From NCBI GenBank assembly GCA_023375675.1, contig JALQBC010000002.1, forward strand, positions 558,001 to 622,000: a stretch of DNA of 64,000 nt. The letters are read 5' to 3'. Source of the stretch: Cytospora piceicola (Eukaryota; Ascomycota; Sordariomycetes; Diaporthales; Cytosporaceae). Both the position numbers and the translations under genes were made by a program. Each line of letters starts with the position of its first letter. The first letter of the stretch is position 1. This document shows positions 13,503-24,032 of the stretch, piece by piece. Below the pieces are notes generated by a model. It had not been told where the DNA came from and did not search any database. It was given only the letters and a program-made list of their open reading frames with translations.

Positions 13503-14046
13503 GACCGGATGGAAGATGATGGCATTTGGGACGGACGAAAAGGTGTTTGTTCCATTATGATGTTGCATTGCTAAGAAGGGGGGGGGGGGATATATTGTGG
13601 AAAACAAAAGTAATTGAATTCCTTTGCCGATTATTTCCAGCTTGTGCTCAAGTGGGGAACCGTGATGATATAACGTACGGACCGTAAATTCATCCAGTCT
13701 TACCTTTCATCGTCATTCAGGTGATACTGTCTTTTCCCTCCATCCCCATGTTGGTTTTTAACTGGATCACTTTATTATGTCTCATGTATACCAGTACACG
13801 GTGTAGTACTCAAATCTTGAATACTTAGTACGCAAGTCAGATCCTGTCATCATCACTACTGAAAGTTCACTTTGTTTCCTTTAGCTTAGTGGTATAATCC
13901 AACATTATGCACTCCGGGTTGATGCCCTTCCTATCACGTCCACCCTGGTTCCCAGCGTAGTCGAGACAGGTTTGCGTCCTCCAAGAGCACCTAGTGCAAC
14001 CGCTTTATATTCAGGCTGATGGCATAGCAGTTGCTCAGTTCCTGAA
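13503..14046. other. Convergent intergenic region with G homopolymer
   Basis: 3' flanks of GCN1 and the convergent hydrolase. It contains a run of about 12 G at 13578-13589 and AT-rich sequence. No coding frame or RNA gene is seen. Confidence 0.6.
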
Positions 14047-14829
14047 TCACATGTGCCGTTTGATAAAGCTGACCAGGTCATCCACGCCCTGTGGCTCATT
14101 TATCCAGTGTCCTCCGTCTTCATACTCGTGCCACTCCACTTCGACCGTCTCGGGAAGAAGGTTGAGGATGTCCCGCAAAGCCCTGCCATGTTGTACAGGA
14201 ACAACATCATCATCGGTCGAGTGGCATAAAAGAACAGGTGTGGGTTTTACCTCATCTGTTCTTGAAGCTGGTTCGCATCCAAGAACCGACCCACGATACA
14301 GTCGGGCCACCTGCGGCTTTCCATCCCCACAGGTCAACATGCCACTGAGAGGCATCCAGCTACTCATCCCGATGACACCGGCAAGGTTTGGTTGTGTGTC
14401 GTCTGCCAATAAGGCGGCAATCGCGGTCGCGAATCCTTGGCTGATTCCGGCGAGGAAGATCTTCTGTCGAGGCACATGGGCTGCTTCATCCTGGATGGCT
14501 TGTATTATAGCAGAGACACTGTTCCTCAGCCCCTCGAGCTGGATCTCGCTCCTCTCGTCAGGATCCTCGACCGACCACATGTCGAACCATTGCGACATGT
14601 CCGTGTCGAACCGCGCGGAACGCAGCACCGGCGCAGCAGGGAAAACCCATTTGACTGTGGGGAGCAGGTCAGGGAGGGTGCGCGGCTGGTCAGATGGCTG
14701 GGAAGCTTCGCTTTCAAACAACTCGCCGGCAAACTCATCGTTGAGGCTGTCGCGACCGTGAAGAAAGATGATTGTGTGCGAGTGTTGTGCGCCTTGGCGC
14801 GGGCCAACGGTGTAATACGGGGCCGCCAT
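14047..14829 (-). CDS. Acyl-protein thioesterase / carboxylesterase-like alpha/beta hydrolase
   Basis: Single-exon alpha/beta hydrolase of the phospholipase/carboxylesterase family (PF02230 type). It reads TIIFLHGRDS at the oxyanion strand, GISQG as the nucleophile elbow (catalytic Ser), the acid in STDDDVVP and the catalytic His in EDGGHWINEP. All three triad members are present, so the enzyme is probably active. The conserved start is MAAPYYTVGP (14829); an upstream in-frame ATG at 14898 would add 23 residues with no family similarity. Known relatives depalmitoylate proteins or hydrolyse lysophospholipids and small esters. Many fungal members are distant from APT1, so the substrate is unknown. 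It is convergent with GCN1 and followed upstream by the APH-like kinase on the same strand. Confidence 0.85.
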   Translation of the reverse strand: MAAPYYTVGPRQGAQHSHTIIFLHGRDSLNDEFAGELFESEASQPSDQPRTLPDLLPTVKWVFPAAPVLRSARFDTDMSQWFDMWSVEDPDERSEIQLEGLRNSVSAIIQAIQDEAAHVPRQKIFLAGISQGFATAIAALLADDTQPNLAGVIGMSSWMPLSGMLTCGDGKPQVARLYRGSVLGCEPASRTDEVKPTPVLLCHSTDDDVVPVQHGRALRDILNLLPETVEVEWHEYEDGGHWINEPQGVDDLVSFIKRHM

Positions 14830-14898
14830 TTCGGCCAAAGGTTGGTAGAAGAATGAATGCTTGATGAGGTTCGTGAAGTACCAGTGTGATATTGACAA

Positions 14899-15381
14899 AA
14901 CAATGATGGCAGAGTAAGATGCCGAGGGGTGTATACTACCTAGTTTATAAGTAATAAGTAGGAAGCTTGGATTTTTGGGCCAAGGTTCACTTTATTTATA
15001 GCATGGCGTGCTTATTTATAGAAGGACCGGCTAGCGCACAATGCATAAGAGGACCGTCTTGGGACCCAGCAGCGACATGCGGCCTACCATGTTCAATTTG
15101 TCTACAAAAAATAGTACCTGTTGGAAATGGCATGGCAAACTGGAACAGTGAATTGAGGATTTACCCCAGGTCGTGTGGGTAACTCTCGACGGTTCTTGCT
15201 TACGATACAATTGGGTACGCTGTATTGCTCCAGAGTTCAATGTTCGTACTGGATGTAACTTGGACTCAATCTTGGACAACCATAAGAAAATTACAAAACC
15301 CCGGGGTATTCGCAAAAGAAGTAGAGCGGGAGTTAGAATGGACAAGCTTAACATTGAGCTGTCTCATGTGCGTATTCAAGC
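14899..15381. other. Intergenic region, nothing recognised
   Basis: About 480 bp between two minus-strand genes, serving as the promoter side of the hydrolase and the 3' side of the APH-like gene. I see no coding or RNA feature. Confidence 0.5.
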
Positions 15382-16260
15382 TCATCCAAGCCAACGGCTT
15401 ATGAGCAGATCCATTGAGTACTCCATCGGCCACTTTCCAATAGCCTCTGTAGGAAGGTAGTCACACCAATCTGCCAGTGGGCCACGAAGATCAATTGTGT
15501 TGAGGGCTTTAACAAATTCCCAGTAATCAGGATACCAGCCACCCATCTCCCAGTCGATGAGCGAGGTGATCCGGATGCTGTCGATGTTCCCATCCGCCTC
15601 CGTCTTCAATTCTTCTTGGTCTGTTTGAGGATCCCACTTGACCATGATGTTTCCAGGGTGCAAATCCGCATGCGTCCTTACTAACTTGTGGTCCTCACCC
15701 ATAAACGAACGGATCATCCTAATCCAAGGTGTCTGGGTTCTGCGAGACTCGCGGCAGAGGAAATCATTGAAATCGGCTTCGGAGGCTATTCCCTCACACG
15801 TACGCTGTTGTCTTCTTGTGTCTTGGCAAATCCCGGAAGTAAAGCCACCGAGCCCCAATGGGCCTTGGTCGTTCCCTTTGGCACGCAGGACATGGAAGAT
15901 GTCGTTGAGCTGTCGCTGGACGGACAACTCCTCAGCCACTGAAAGCTGCGGCCATACTGATTCGAGTGTAACGCCTTCGCCTCGAGACATAAAGACGTAG
16001 GTCCGCTGCTGAGAAGATAAGGATCCCAGGAACTTTGGAGCTGGGATTTGGGGGACTTGAGCGTTGATATATTGCAGATTGGTGATGCCGTCTGGGTTGA
16101 GACAAGTGCCGACTTTGACGACCAAGGACTGCCCCAGGTCGAGAACACAAGTACCGTGGAGCGACCAGAGGCTCTCGCCTCGTGCTGTGTTCATGGCCTG
16201 GTGCAGTTTCGGTATCAGAGCGGTACTGAACAGACAGCAGAATTGGCAGTAAGATATCAT
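15382..16260 (-). CDS. Aminoglycoside phosphotransferase (APH)-fold kinase-like protein
   Basis: APH/choline-kinase-like fold common in large lineage-specific families of Pezizomycotina. Visible signatures are the catalytic loop THADLHPGNIMV and the metal-binding IDWEMGGWYPDYWE (the DFG equivalent), plus LDLGQSLVVKVG as the ATP-binding Lys strand. The reading frame stays open to 16377, but codons upstream of 16341 lie inside the MITE terminal repeat, so a native start at 16260 (MISYCQFC) or 16194 (MNTARGESLW) is more likely. Both sit before the conserved domain. Physiological substrates of these fungal proteins are mostly unknown; drug resistance should not be assumed. A short 5' exon displaced by the MITE cannot be excluded. 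Confidence 0.75.
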   Translation of the reverse strand: MISYCQFCCLFSTALIPKLHQAMNTARGESLWSLHGTCVLDLGQSLVVKVGTCLNPDGITNLQYINAQVPQIPAPKFLGSLSSQQRTYVFMSRGEGVTLESVWPQLSVAEELSVQRQLNDIFHVLRAKGNDQGPLGLGGFTSGICQDTRRQQRTCEGIASEADFNDFLCRESRRTQTPWIRMIRSFMGEDHKLVRTHADLHPGNIMVKWDPQTDQEELKTEADGNIDSIRITSLIDWEMGGWYPDYWEFVKALNTIDLRGPLADWCDYLPTEAIGKWPMEYSMDLLISRWLG

Positions 16261-16340
16261 TTTCTGCTTATTGGGAAGGGAAATAAGTACAACAGGTGTT
16301 GAAACAACAAGCTCTGGAGCATGTTGTATGTATGTGGTTA

Positions 16341-16716
16341 CAGTGGCTACCCCCTTTTTATCATATGGTCTATCCAACAGATTTCTATGATAAACTATGG
16401 TATATGCTAAAAAGGGTCCCGTGTACGGACTAGATTTTAGAGGTTTTGATCCGGTTAACCCTAACCCTTCTTAATATAAGGACGAAAGGGGAAAAAAGGG
16501 GGTTGCAGACCGCTCCTTAGTGATTCAGGCTGGATGAATAAGGCTTTTACTACCAAAAATAGCCCCCTTTTTTAGAATATCTGAGAAATATATATAATAA
16601 ATGATATATCCTAAATATATAGTTCCGTACACCAAAAATCAGACATCCAACGATTCTATATAATAAAGTAGGGGTATATGCTAAATATGGAGATGATAAA
16701 AAGGGGGTAGCCACTG
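16341..16716. mobile_element. MITE, Tc1/mariner-like, 24 bp terminal inverted repeats, TA target duplication
   Basis: A 376 bp element. The left end starts CAGTGGCTACCCCC at 16341 and the right end (16716, reverse strand) starts identically; the two are identical for 24 bp. Both are flanked by TA (16339-16340 and 16717-16718), the target duplication of the Tc1/mariner/pogo superfamily. The interior is AT-rich, has no coding capacity and holds further loosely inverted or repeated words (GTGTACGGA and its complement; GGTATATGCTAAA near both ends). It lies 5' of the APH-like gene, and the left repeat forms part of that gene's open frame. It is non-autonomous and would need a transposase from elsewhere. 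The perfect ends suggest recent activity. Confidence 0.85.
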
Positions 16717-17507
16717 TATATGTACTAGCCGGACTGGTAGCACCTACTGTTGTGGGTTGAAGAATATTATCAAATATACCCAAAGTAACCGAGGTTAGAC
16801 GAAGTGACCAGAGTAGAGTGCTTTGTATCTCTAGTGCTACCTATATACTTGATACCTACCCAAGTACTTCAGTACCCAGTAATTCTACTGTCTATCTGGT
16901 TTATTGCTGCTCTTTCCAAAATTGTCCCACGGGATCCCATTTCTGGCGGCTTCAGGGGTTGACTAGTACCTCCTCAGTAAGCAGAGCTAATGTTGGATGT
17001 GAATTTATAGTAGAAGTTCAAATTGATGTTGATGGCTGAAGACGATATGTTAATATAACGAAAGACAAGAGGAACAAAAACATCAGCCACACCCTCGGTA
17101 ACTATGGGTTGGAGGCACTTAATTCTGTAGCCGGACCAGTTGACCCTGGCAATCTACTCTCATTCATCCGCCCTTAGTAAGTGCTTTAAGTACATCTCAT
17201 TATATACGACTGTATGCTCATAAATAGATCAATTGATCGCTATAAGCTGGTATTGCTATGACTCTGTTCCATTATAAATTTGTTACCACTATTTGATATA
17301 GCGAGTAGGCCCCAAAGGCTTGCTACTGACTGGTGAGTGAAGACAAACAGCTACTACATGATTTCGAGTGTGAACTAGGCAAAAATTAGTCGAGGGCCGC
17401 ATCCATATCCAAGCTTAGGACGTCCCTTATAATTACTACATGTAACTCTATATGTGCGATACGGAGGGGTGTGACACATCGCCGCGCGGTACAAGATTGC
17501 ACCTCGG
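16717..17507. other. AT-rich intergenic region, nothing recognised
   Basis: About 790 bp of AT-rich sequence between the MITE and the weak ORF at 17508. No conserved frame, tRNA or repeat is seen. Confidence 0.5.
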
Positions 17508-17999
17508 GTGTTTGATCTACCTAAGACCTGGCATACTTGCTTCTTAAAAGATATTAGGATTATAAGCAAAGAAGAGCATGGAAATAAACGGCTAAAAAAA
17601 ACATTGACAAATTCCCCGCTTCGGCAAGCCAGTCTGGCCGAGCTAAAGACCCAGGCAAGCTCGAAGACCAAGTCGAAGGCGGTCCCACAACTCTGGTTTG
17701 GTCGCACGCGGTATCTGATTAGAGGCCACTACCACCAGGCCGGCATCTTCGACAGGGTGAGTGTGGAGGACTGTAAGGAGAGGCTCGTGGCCTGGGAGAA
17801 CGGCGAGGCGAACCAGAAGGGCCTGCGGAAGATGGCCCTATTGCTGTCGCGGCTTCGGGACATCGTCGCCACAACGGAGGAGAAGACATGCGTGGCTGTT
17901 TATGAAAAGGGCGTCAAGTCTGCTCTGAGGGTCTTCATCTCTACGAGTGGAAAGGGACCACTGCCGGAGTCTATCATCAATAAGTTCTGGGATACTTGA
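17508..17999 (+). CDS. Hypothetical protein, possibly the 3' part of a larger or decayed gene
   Basis: A 163-residue open frame. The first 35 codons are AT-rich and look non-coding. From about 17625 codon usage resembles genuine genes, with features such as WFGRTRYLIRG, RLVAWENGEANQKGLRKMALLLSRL and an ending GPLPESIINKFWD. I recognise no family. The change in composition suggests that the true start or an upstream exon has been lost or lies at an unrecognised splice site near 17600. It could be a fungal-specific small protein or a pseudogene. Confidence 0.35.
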   Translation: MFDLPKTWHTCFLKDIRIISKEEHGNKRLKKTLTNSPLRQASLAELKTQASSKTKSKAVPQLWFGRTRYLIRGHYHQAGIFDRVSVEDCKERLVAWENGEANQKGLRKMALLLSRLRDIVATTEEKTCVAVYEKGVKSALRVFISTSGKGPLPESIINKFWDT

Positions 18000-18661
18000 G
18001 GAGGGTGCGCATTTCCACATGGAGAATTGTCCTTGTTGGCTGCCAGATGCAATCCAGAAAGGTGTCCTTTGGAGGCAATGTAGCTTTCATTAGATAGTGT
18101 GATAAATTATCTCGGTATGTTACCCGGGCTCAGGCCACATACTGACAGTTCTATTGCGTTGAGACGACGCACGTGCGATAACAAAAAGAAATTAGCAGTT
18201 GTGAGGAACGTTCGTAGGACATGGAACAAGCTGAGGTCAGGCTCTTTATCCTGTGATATGCAGTCCTTCGTCAATATTATGAGAGATGAACGGAGGAAGC
18301 CTTGTCTGGGTGGCTTTCTGAACTCTGAAAAAAAATTACAATCCATTCACAGTAATTTACAGGTGAACATCTTGTTGTTTCCTCCTACTGACCGAAACGG
18401 TATCAGCAACAAGCAAGCGTCCGTCTTAATGACGGTCGTCGAAAGTGGGTTCAGGAAAGGTCACGTGCTGAGTCAGGCGGCCCTTAACAATTTTCTGCCT
18501 GTTCCGACCGCTCACACCAACGCTTGGGCGGGGACTCTCCTCGAAATTGCAGGCGTCAACTACCCGCTCTTCCCTTTGGAAATTTTTCGAAGTGAGCAGC
18601 GCCATCCAAACCGACAAATACACCCACCCGCCAACGGCCATTACGAGCAAGAGCAGTCAAG
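18000..18661. promoter_or_regulatory. Upstream region of eL19
   Basis: About 660 bp before the eL19 start codon with no supported gene; a 230-codon frame from 18099 crosses into the eL19 first intron and is not conserved-looking. Holds the eL19 promoter and 5' leader by position. Confidence 0.45.
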
Positions 18662-19758
18662 ATGTGAGTGCCAGAACGCAACTGTCGACGATTTCCCGAT
18701 TACACCGAGAGGGCGACACGGATGGAATGTTGGTCTGGTCTTGTTTGATGGATGGAAGCAACCGACGGTCTTATTATCAACGACGCCTTGACAAACGACC
18801 TCGACCGCGATCAACCATCACCCATTATCACCATCAACACCATCGTCCACCCCCGAAGTCATTGCGAACGAGGTTCCCAATGGCAACAATGGATTACTGA
18901 CAGGTCAATCTTTTACCATACAGGGTCAACCTGCGAACCCAGAAGCGCCTTGCGGCCGATGTCCTCGGCTGCGGTGAGCGTAAGATTTGGCTCGACCCCA
19001 ACGAGGTCAGCGAGATCTCCAACGCCAACTCCCGCCAGTCCATCCGCAAGCTCGTCTCCGATGGCCTCATTATCCGAAAGCCCGTCACCATGCACTCCCG
19101 TGCCCGTGCCCGTGAGCTGAACCTCGCCCGACGAATCGGTCGCCACCGTGGCTTCGGAAAGCGCAAGGGTACCGCCGATGCCCGTATGCCTGAGTACGTT
19201 TATACCATACACTTGAAGCAGAAAGATTGGGAAACATTGGAGTCGGAAACTTGAAAAAGAATTCTTTGGAAAGAGCTTGGAACTATACATTTGGGACATA
19301 ATAACCATCATGGCAACATGATTGGCTGCCCGTCATGGAAACATGATTGTGGCATGCGTTAGGATTGAATGGGCTGACGATGTATTATAGGCAAGTCCTC
19401 TGGATGCGCCGTCAGCGTGTTCTCCGCCGGCTGTTGGTCAAGTACCGCGCAAGCGGCAAGATCGACAAGCACCTGTACCACGAGCTGTACCACGCTGCTA
19501 AGGGTAACGCCTTCAAGCACAAGCGCGGTCTTGTTGAGCACGTACGTACTCCGTGATACCCCGGTTCAACGCTGGATAAGATGTGTACTGACATCTACTT
19601 AGATCCACCGTGCCAAGGCCGAGAAGGCCCGCGAGAGGCAGCTCAAGGAGGAGATGGACGCCAAGCGCGCGAAGACCAAGGCTGCTCGCGAGCGCAAGGT
19701 CGAGAGGCAGACCGCCAAGCGGACCGCCATGATGGAGGGTCTGGAGGAGGAGAAGTAA
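18662..19758 (+). CDS. RPL19: 60S ribosomal protein eL19
   Basis: Four exons: 18662-18663, 18924-19193, 19391-19541 and 19603-19758, giving 192 residues. The first coding exon contributes only A and T of the ATG; the G comes from exon 2 (18924). The protein begins [28 protein letters not shown], carries the conserved [33 protein letters not shown] block, and ends in a basic helix rich in [15 protein letters not shown]. This is eL19 from end to end. It sits in the large subunit and its C-terminal helix makes a bridge to the small subunit. Introns of 260, 197 and 61 bp have GTGAGT, GTACGT and GTACGT donors. Ribosomal protein genes often carry a first intron at or near the start codon. Confidence 0.96.
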
Positions 19759-21709
19759 GGGCAACAAGATGGCAACTGACGAAACATATCTTCACTTCCT
19801 TACTGAATGAGGACATGTTCGGGAAGGGATCCTGCATTCGGAGTAATCGGTTGGGTCGCTGCTCAGTACATATTTCTCTTAAATCCTACAGGGTCTTTCA
19901 GAGAAAACAAAATCTCTCACACTTCACTCGGGGGATTCGGCATGTATTGATGGCATTGAAAACGGGATCAATGAGCTGCGAACAAATTTTCAAGGACGGT
20001 TTTGCCTTTCAAACTCGGTTGCAGCAGCAATGCTTCTCGCTCGTGATACTGTACTGCTTTGTATCTTGCCGTGTCCCCAATCACGCTTCTGTTGGTATAT
20101 TCCGGCAGCCACACATTACGTTCCGTATCCTTGTCCCTGATTCTCGTAATACATAGGTCGTTTATGTCGATGTAGGCAGGCAACAATTCTCGTAAGCAAG
20201 TACTTGCCACCATTTTGCAACAGTGATGATCAAACAACCAATGTCCGCCTAACTATCACAACACATCCCCTTCGTTCATTGTATGCAATGACGAGTTTCT
20301 CCGCTTGACCAACACATAATGCATTCATTGAAAGGCCGCTAGAGGCAGAGAATGGTCTACCAGCATTTTGTGAAGTTGGCTGCTACTTTAATTGATCGCT
20401 CGTGCCAATTGCCCGGGCTCACCACGACTGTAGTTCCCATCAACGCGAACTAAATAGAGTCATAGGTCTCTCAATCCAATGTCATCCTTCCTCCAATCCT
20501 AAAGAGATGTCCACCAAGGATTGGACAACTGGTCACAATCGAGGGGGGGGGGGCGGATAACACTGAAATTGAAAAGCTAGACTGAAAATATTTGAGTGAC
20601 AGTTTTACTGCGTAAGACTCTCACTTGAGCTGTGCAGCGAGCGGGCAGAGTTTCACTCACACCACGGCCCGTAGCGTCCCCAATTACACATTGCATTTAC
20701 ATGACCATTGGTGCCATTCAGCCATTGTGTGTACTATGTAGTTCTGGTAGTCAGGTAGTAGTGTGTACAGTATGTGTGTCAGTGTGTGTCTATCTAACAG
20801 TGCTAGCGCGGGCGGGCGGGCGGGAGATGGATTGGTTGAGGAGTGAGTGTGAAGAGAGGAGGCGAGTCATTGGGGATGAAAGAGCAGGGAAGACCGCTGT
20901 GGCCGATCAACTAAATACATATTTAAGTCTTGGGTCAGAAGCTTCAAATTGTCTCTTATATAAGGTGGTGAGGTTGCCGCCAGAAGACATTTCAGCATGC
21001 TCCCACCGAAGTGGAAAACCAGATATGCTGGCGAAGCGGACTCATCATACCCAAATTAGTTGATACAGAAGAAGAGAAAAAAAAGGAAAGAAAGAAAGAG
21101 GTGAGGGAAATTCGTGCATGCATCGTGATAAAAAGATATCTGAAAGAGGAGATGTGGCACGTGCATGCGATGGGGGGGTGGATGACGGATTACATATTGT
21201 CACTGCTAACTGTTATTACTGTTACATGGTACTTATGCATGATATGTACCTACTGTAGGTGTGGTATGCATGGATGGTACTGGGAGAGCGGAACCACCTG
21301 GGCATACGGTAGTATGTAATCCGTGATACGTACTATTTACTACCGTCTTGGCTGAGCTACTTTCCGATAACAAATGACATGACATCGATTCCCCCAGAGT
21401 CACGATAACATCGAATTCAATGTCAGCACCATTACCGACAACGGTGCCATCGTCATCCACTGCTTTGTCCGCCCGATAAGACTGCTCTTTTATTAAAGTC
21501 TGGTTGTTCTGTCTCTGGCCCCTCCGACCTCTTCCCGCCGAGCTCCCACCATGATATTGTAAGCCTCTGGTAAGATTTCCCCATTCTTATCCCAGAAGCT
21601 TCCAATTGGGAAACCAAACCAGGAAAATACAGCTGACCCGTGCTGTGAGATATTACTGTCTGACAGGCTTGCAAAAGAAAAGTGGTAGAGCGACGTCTAC
21701 ACCTCCAAC
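19759..21709. other. Gene-free 2 kb region with G and TG/GGGC low complexity
   Basis: No conserved frame or tRNA is seen. There is an 11-G run near 20543, a TG-rich patch at 20730-20790, GGGC repeats near 20811-20824 and a purine tract at 21066-21106. The last few hundred bases presumably carry the SHMT promoter. Confidence 0.5.
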
Positions 21710-23583
21710 ATGTCGGCTCCCATCTTTCGAGGCGCCTCGCGCGTCCTGCGATCTGTCCCAAGACAGCACCATGTTTCTACTATTAGCTATAATAATATGG
21801 CCAGGAGATGTTTGTCCACGATGAACGTCGAGAGCCAGCAGAAAGTGCGCGAAGGATCATCTGCTCCTCTCGCTCAAGAGTCTGCCCCTGCTAACAAGGC
21901 TGCCGAACAACAGTTGCTCTCCGCCCACCTGAAAGAGGCTGATCCGGCTATGTACGAGATCATTGAGAGTGTAAGTAGAACCCGCTCCCTTCTTTGCCCC
22001 CCCCCCTTCCAACCCCAAGAGGGCAGGGTGTCAGACATTCGACCAGGAGCTAACTGTGCTCGCGCATACAGGAGAAGAAGAGACAGAAACACTTCATCAA
22101 CCTCATTCCCTCTGAGAACTTCACTTCCCAGGCTGTGCTCGACGCATTGGGCAGCCCTATGCAGAGTACGGAGACTACCACCCATCAATCGGTTGAAAAG
22201 GAGGCTTACACGGCGTGTGACAGACAAGTACTCCGAAGGATATCCCGGAGCTAGATACTACGGTGGCAACGAGTTCATCGACGCGTCAGAGCGACTATGC
22301 CAGCAAAGAGCATTGGAGACATTCGGTCTGGACCCGAAAGAATGGGGAGTCAATGTTCAGTGTTGGTGCCCCTCCCGCGCGCAGCGTCCCCCCAAGTCCC
22401 AGTCTGTCGACTCCCGTACTAATGATACCCTGAAGCATTATCCGGTGCACCTGCCAACCTCTACGTTTACTCGGCCCTGATGGAGACACACGAGCGTCTG
22501 ATGGGCCTTGATCTCCCCCACGGCGGCCATCTCTCCCACGGCTACCAAACACCAACCAAGAAGATCTCCATGATCTCGAAATACTTCGAAACTCTCCCCT
22601 ACCGTCTCGATGAATCAACAGGCTACATCAACTATACACAAATGGAGGAGCTCGCCATGCTGTACCGCCCTAAGATCATCGTCGCCGGCACATCAGCCTA
22701 CAGCCGATTCATCGACTACGCGCGCGTGAAGGAGATCTGCGAGAAGTCCAATGCCTACCTGATGGCCGACATGGCCCACATATCCGGCCTCGTCGCCGCG
22801 AAGGTCGTCCCGTCGCCCTTCAACTTCGCAGACATCGTCACGACGACAACGCACAAGTCCCTGCGCGGACCCCGCGGCGCCATGATCTTCTACAGGAAGG
22901 GCGTCCGCCGGCAGAACCCCAAGACCAAGGTCGACGAGCTGTACAACCTCGAGGGCCCCATCAACGCGTCCGTCTTCCCCGGGCACCAGGGCGGGCCCCA
23001 CAACCACACCATCGCGGCGCTCTCGGTCGCCCTGAAGCAGGCGCAGACGCCCGAGTTCCGCTCGTACCAGGAGCAGGTCCTGACCAACTCCAAGGCGCTC
23101 GCCAAGAGGCTGGGCGACGCCAAGGAGAAGAACGGGCTCGGCTACAACATCGTGTCGGGCGGCACGGACAACCACCTCGTGCTGGTCGACCTGAAGCCGC
23201 AGGGCATCGACGGCGCCCGCGTCGAGCGCGTGCTGGAGCTCGTCGGCGTCGCCGCCAACAAGAACACCGTGCCGGGCGACAAGTCGGCCCTCACGCCCGG
23301 CGGGCTGCGCATGGGCACGCCGGCCATGACGACCCGCGGCTTCAACGAGGGCGACTTCACGCGCGTGGCGGACATTGTGGACCGCGCCGTGGCGATTGCC
23401 AGCCGCGTGAACAAGGCCGTGCGCAAGGACGCGGAGGAGAAGGGCACGAAGCTGCCGGGCAGGCTGAGGCTGTTCCAGGAGTACATCGGCGAGGGGGATA
23501 ATGATTCCGAGATTGTGCAGTTGAGGAGCGAGGTCGCGGATTGGGTGGGCACGTACCCCCTTCCTTGGGATTCGAGGGCGTGA
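21710..23583 (+). CDS. Serine hydroxymethyltransferase, mitochondrial-type presequence
   Basis: PLP enzyme that interconverts serine plus tetrahydrofolate with glycine plus methylene-tetrahydrofolate. Exons are 21710-21970, 22072-22165, 22224-22361 and 22436-23583, giving 546 residues. Family blocks appear in order: [50 protein letters not shown], the PLP-lysine motif [20 protein letters not shown] and [12 protein letters not shown]. The first 38 residues are Arg/Ser-rich without acidic residues, a good mitochondrial presequence. Internal Mets at residues 30 and 38 (MARRC, MNVES) could give a cytosolic form by leaky scanning; that is inference. Intron 3 has an unusual donor, GTTGGT, but is required to join NVQ to LSGAPAN. 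Intron 1 contains a C homopolymer. Confidence 0.94.
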
Positions 23584-24032
23584 GAGGGATATGAGTCCCG
23601 GGATGGTGATGCGATGTTTTGACGGTGGTGGGGTGTGTAGTTCAACCTGGTGGTGATGATGATGCTGCAATGAGAAGGAATGGGGTGGAGGGGGGGGAAT
23701 ACTTCAACGGTTCTCTCACGGCCGGCGTTACTGGCGCTTTGAACCAAAATAAATATGTTGCTACTTCCTGTATGGGTTTCCTATTGCAATGGTTTTGGCA
23801 TCAGCTACCATCATAACAATGCAGCTTCTCCACTCTGAGCAGGCACATTGGAAGTATACTTCATGGGTGCGCAACAAGTAAAATTTGCTATAATGGCTCA
23901 TCCAACGCCATGCTCGCTATGTGTTCTGAGTTCTACCAGGGATTTCCAACGTCTGGCCTAAATCCTCATATTTCCCCTTTTCTGGTTTCTGCCGACCTCT
24001 GCACCTCGTCAGCAACTTCGCTCCGGGCATCA
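23584..24032. other. Convergent intergenic region, nothing recognised
   Basis: 3' flanks of SHMT (plus) and the isochorismatase-AlkB gene (minus). No feature seen. Confidence 0.5.

Noticed and set aside
16450..16466. GGTTAACCCTAACCC resembling telomeric repeats
   Set aside because: Only two CCCTAA units, inside the MITE; too short to be telomere-derived.
18099..18791. 230-codon plus-strand frame before eL19
   Set aside because: It crosses the eL19 first intron, shows no conserved blocks and has uneven composition.
22693..23670. 325-codon minus-strand frame opposite SHMT
   Set aside because: Antisense shadow of a GC-rich coding exon with no protein features.
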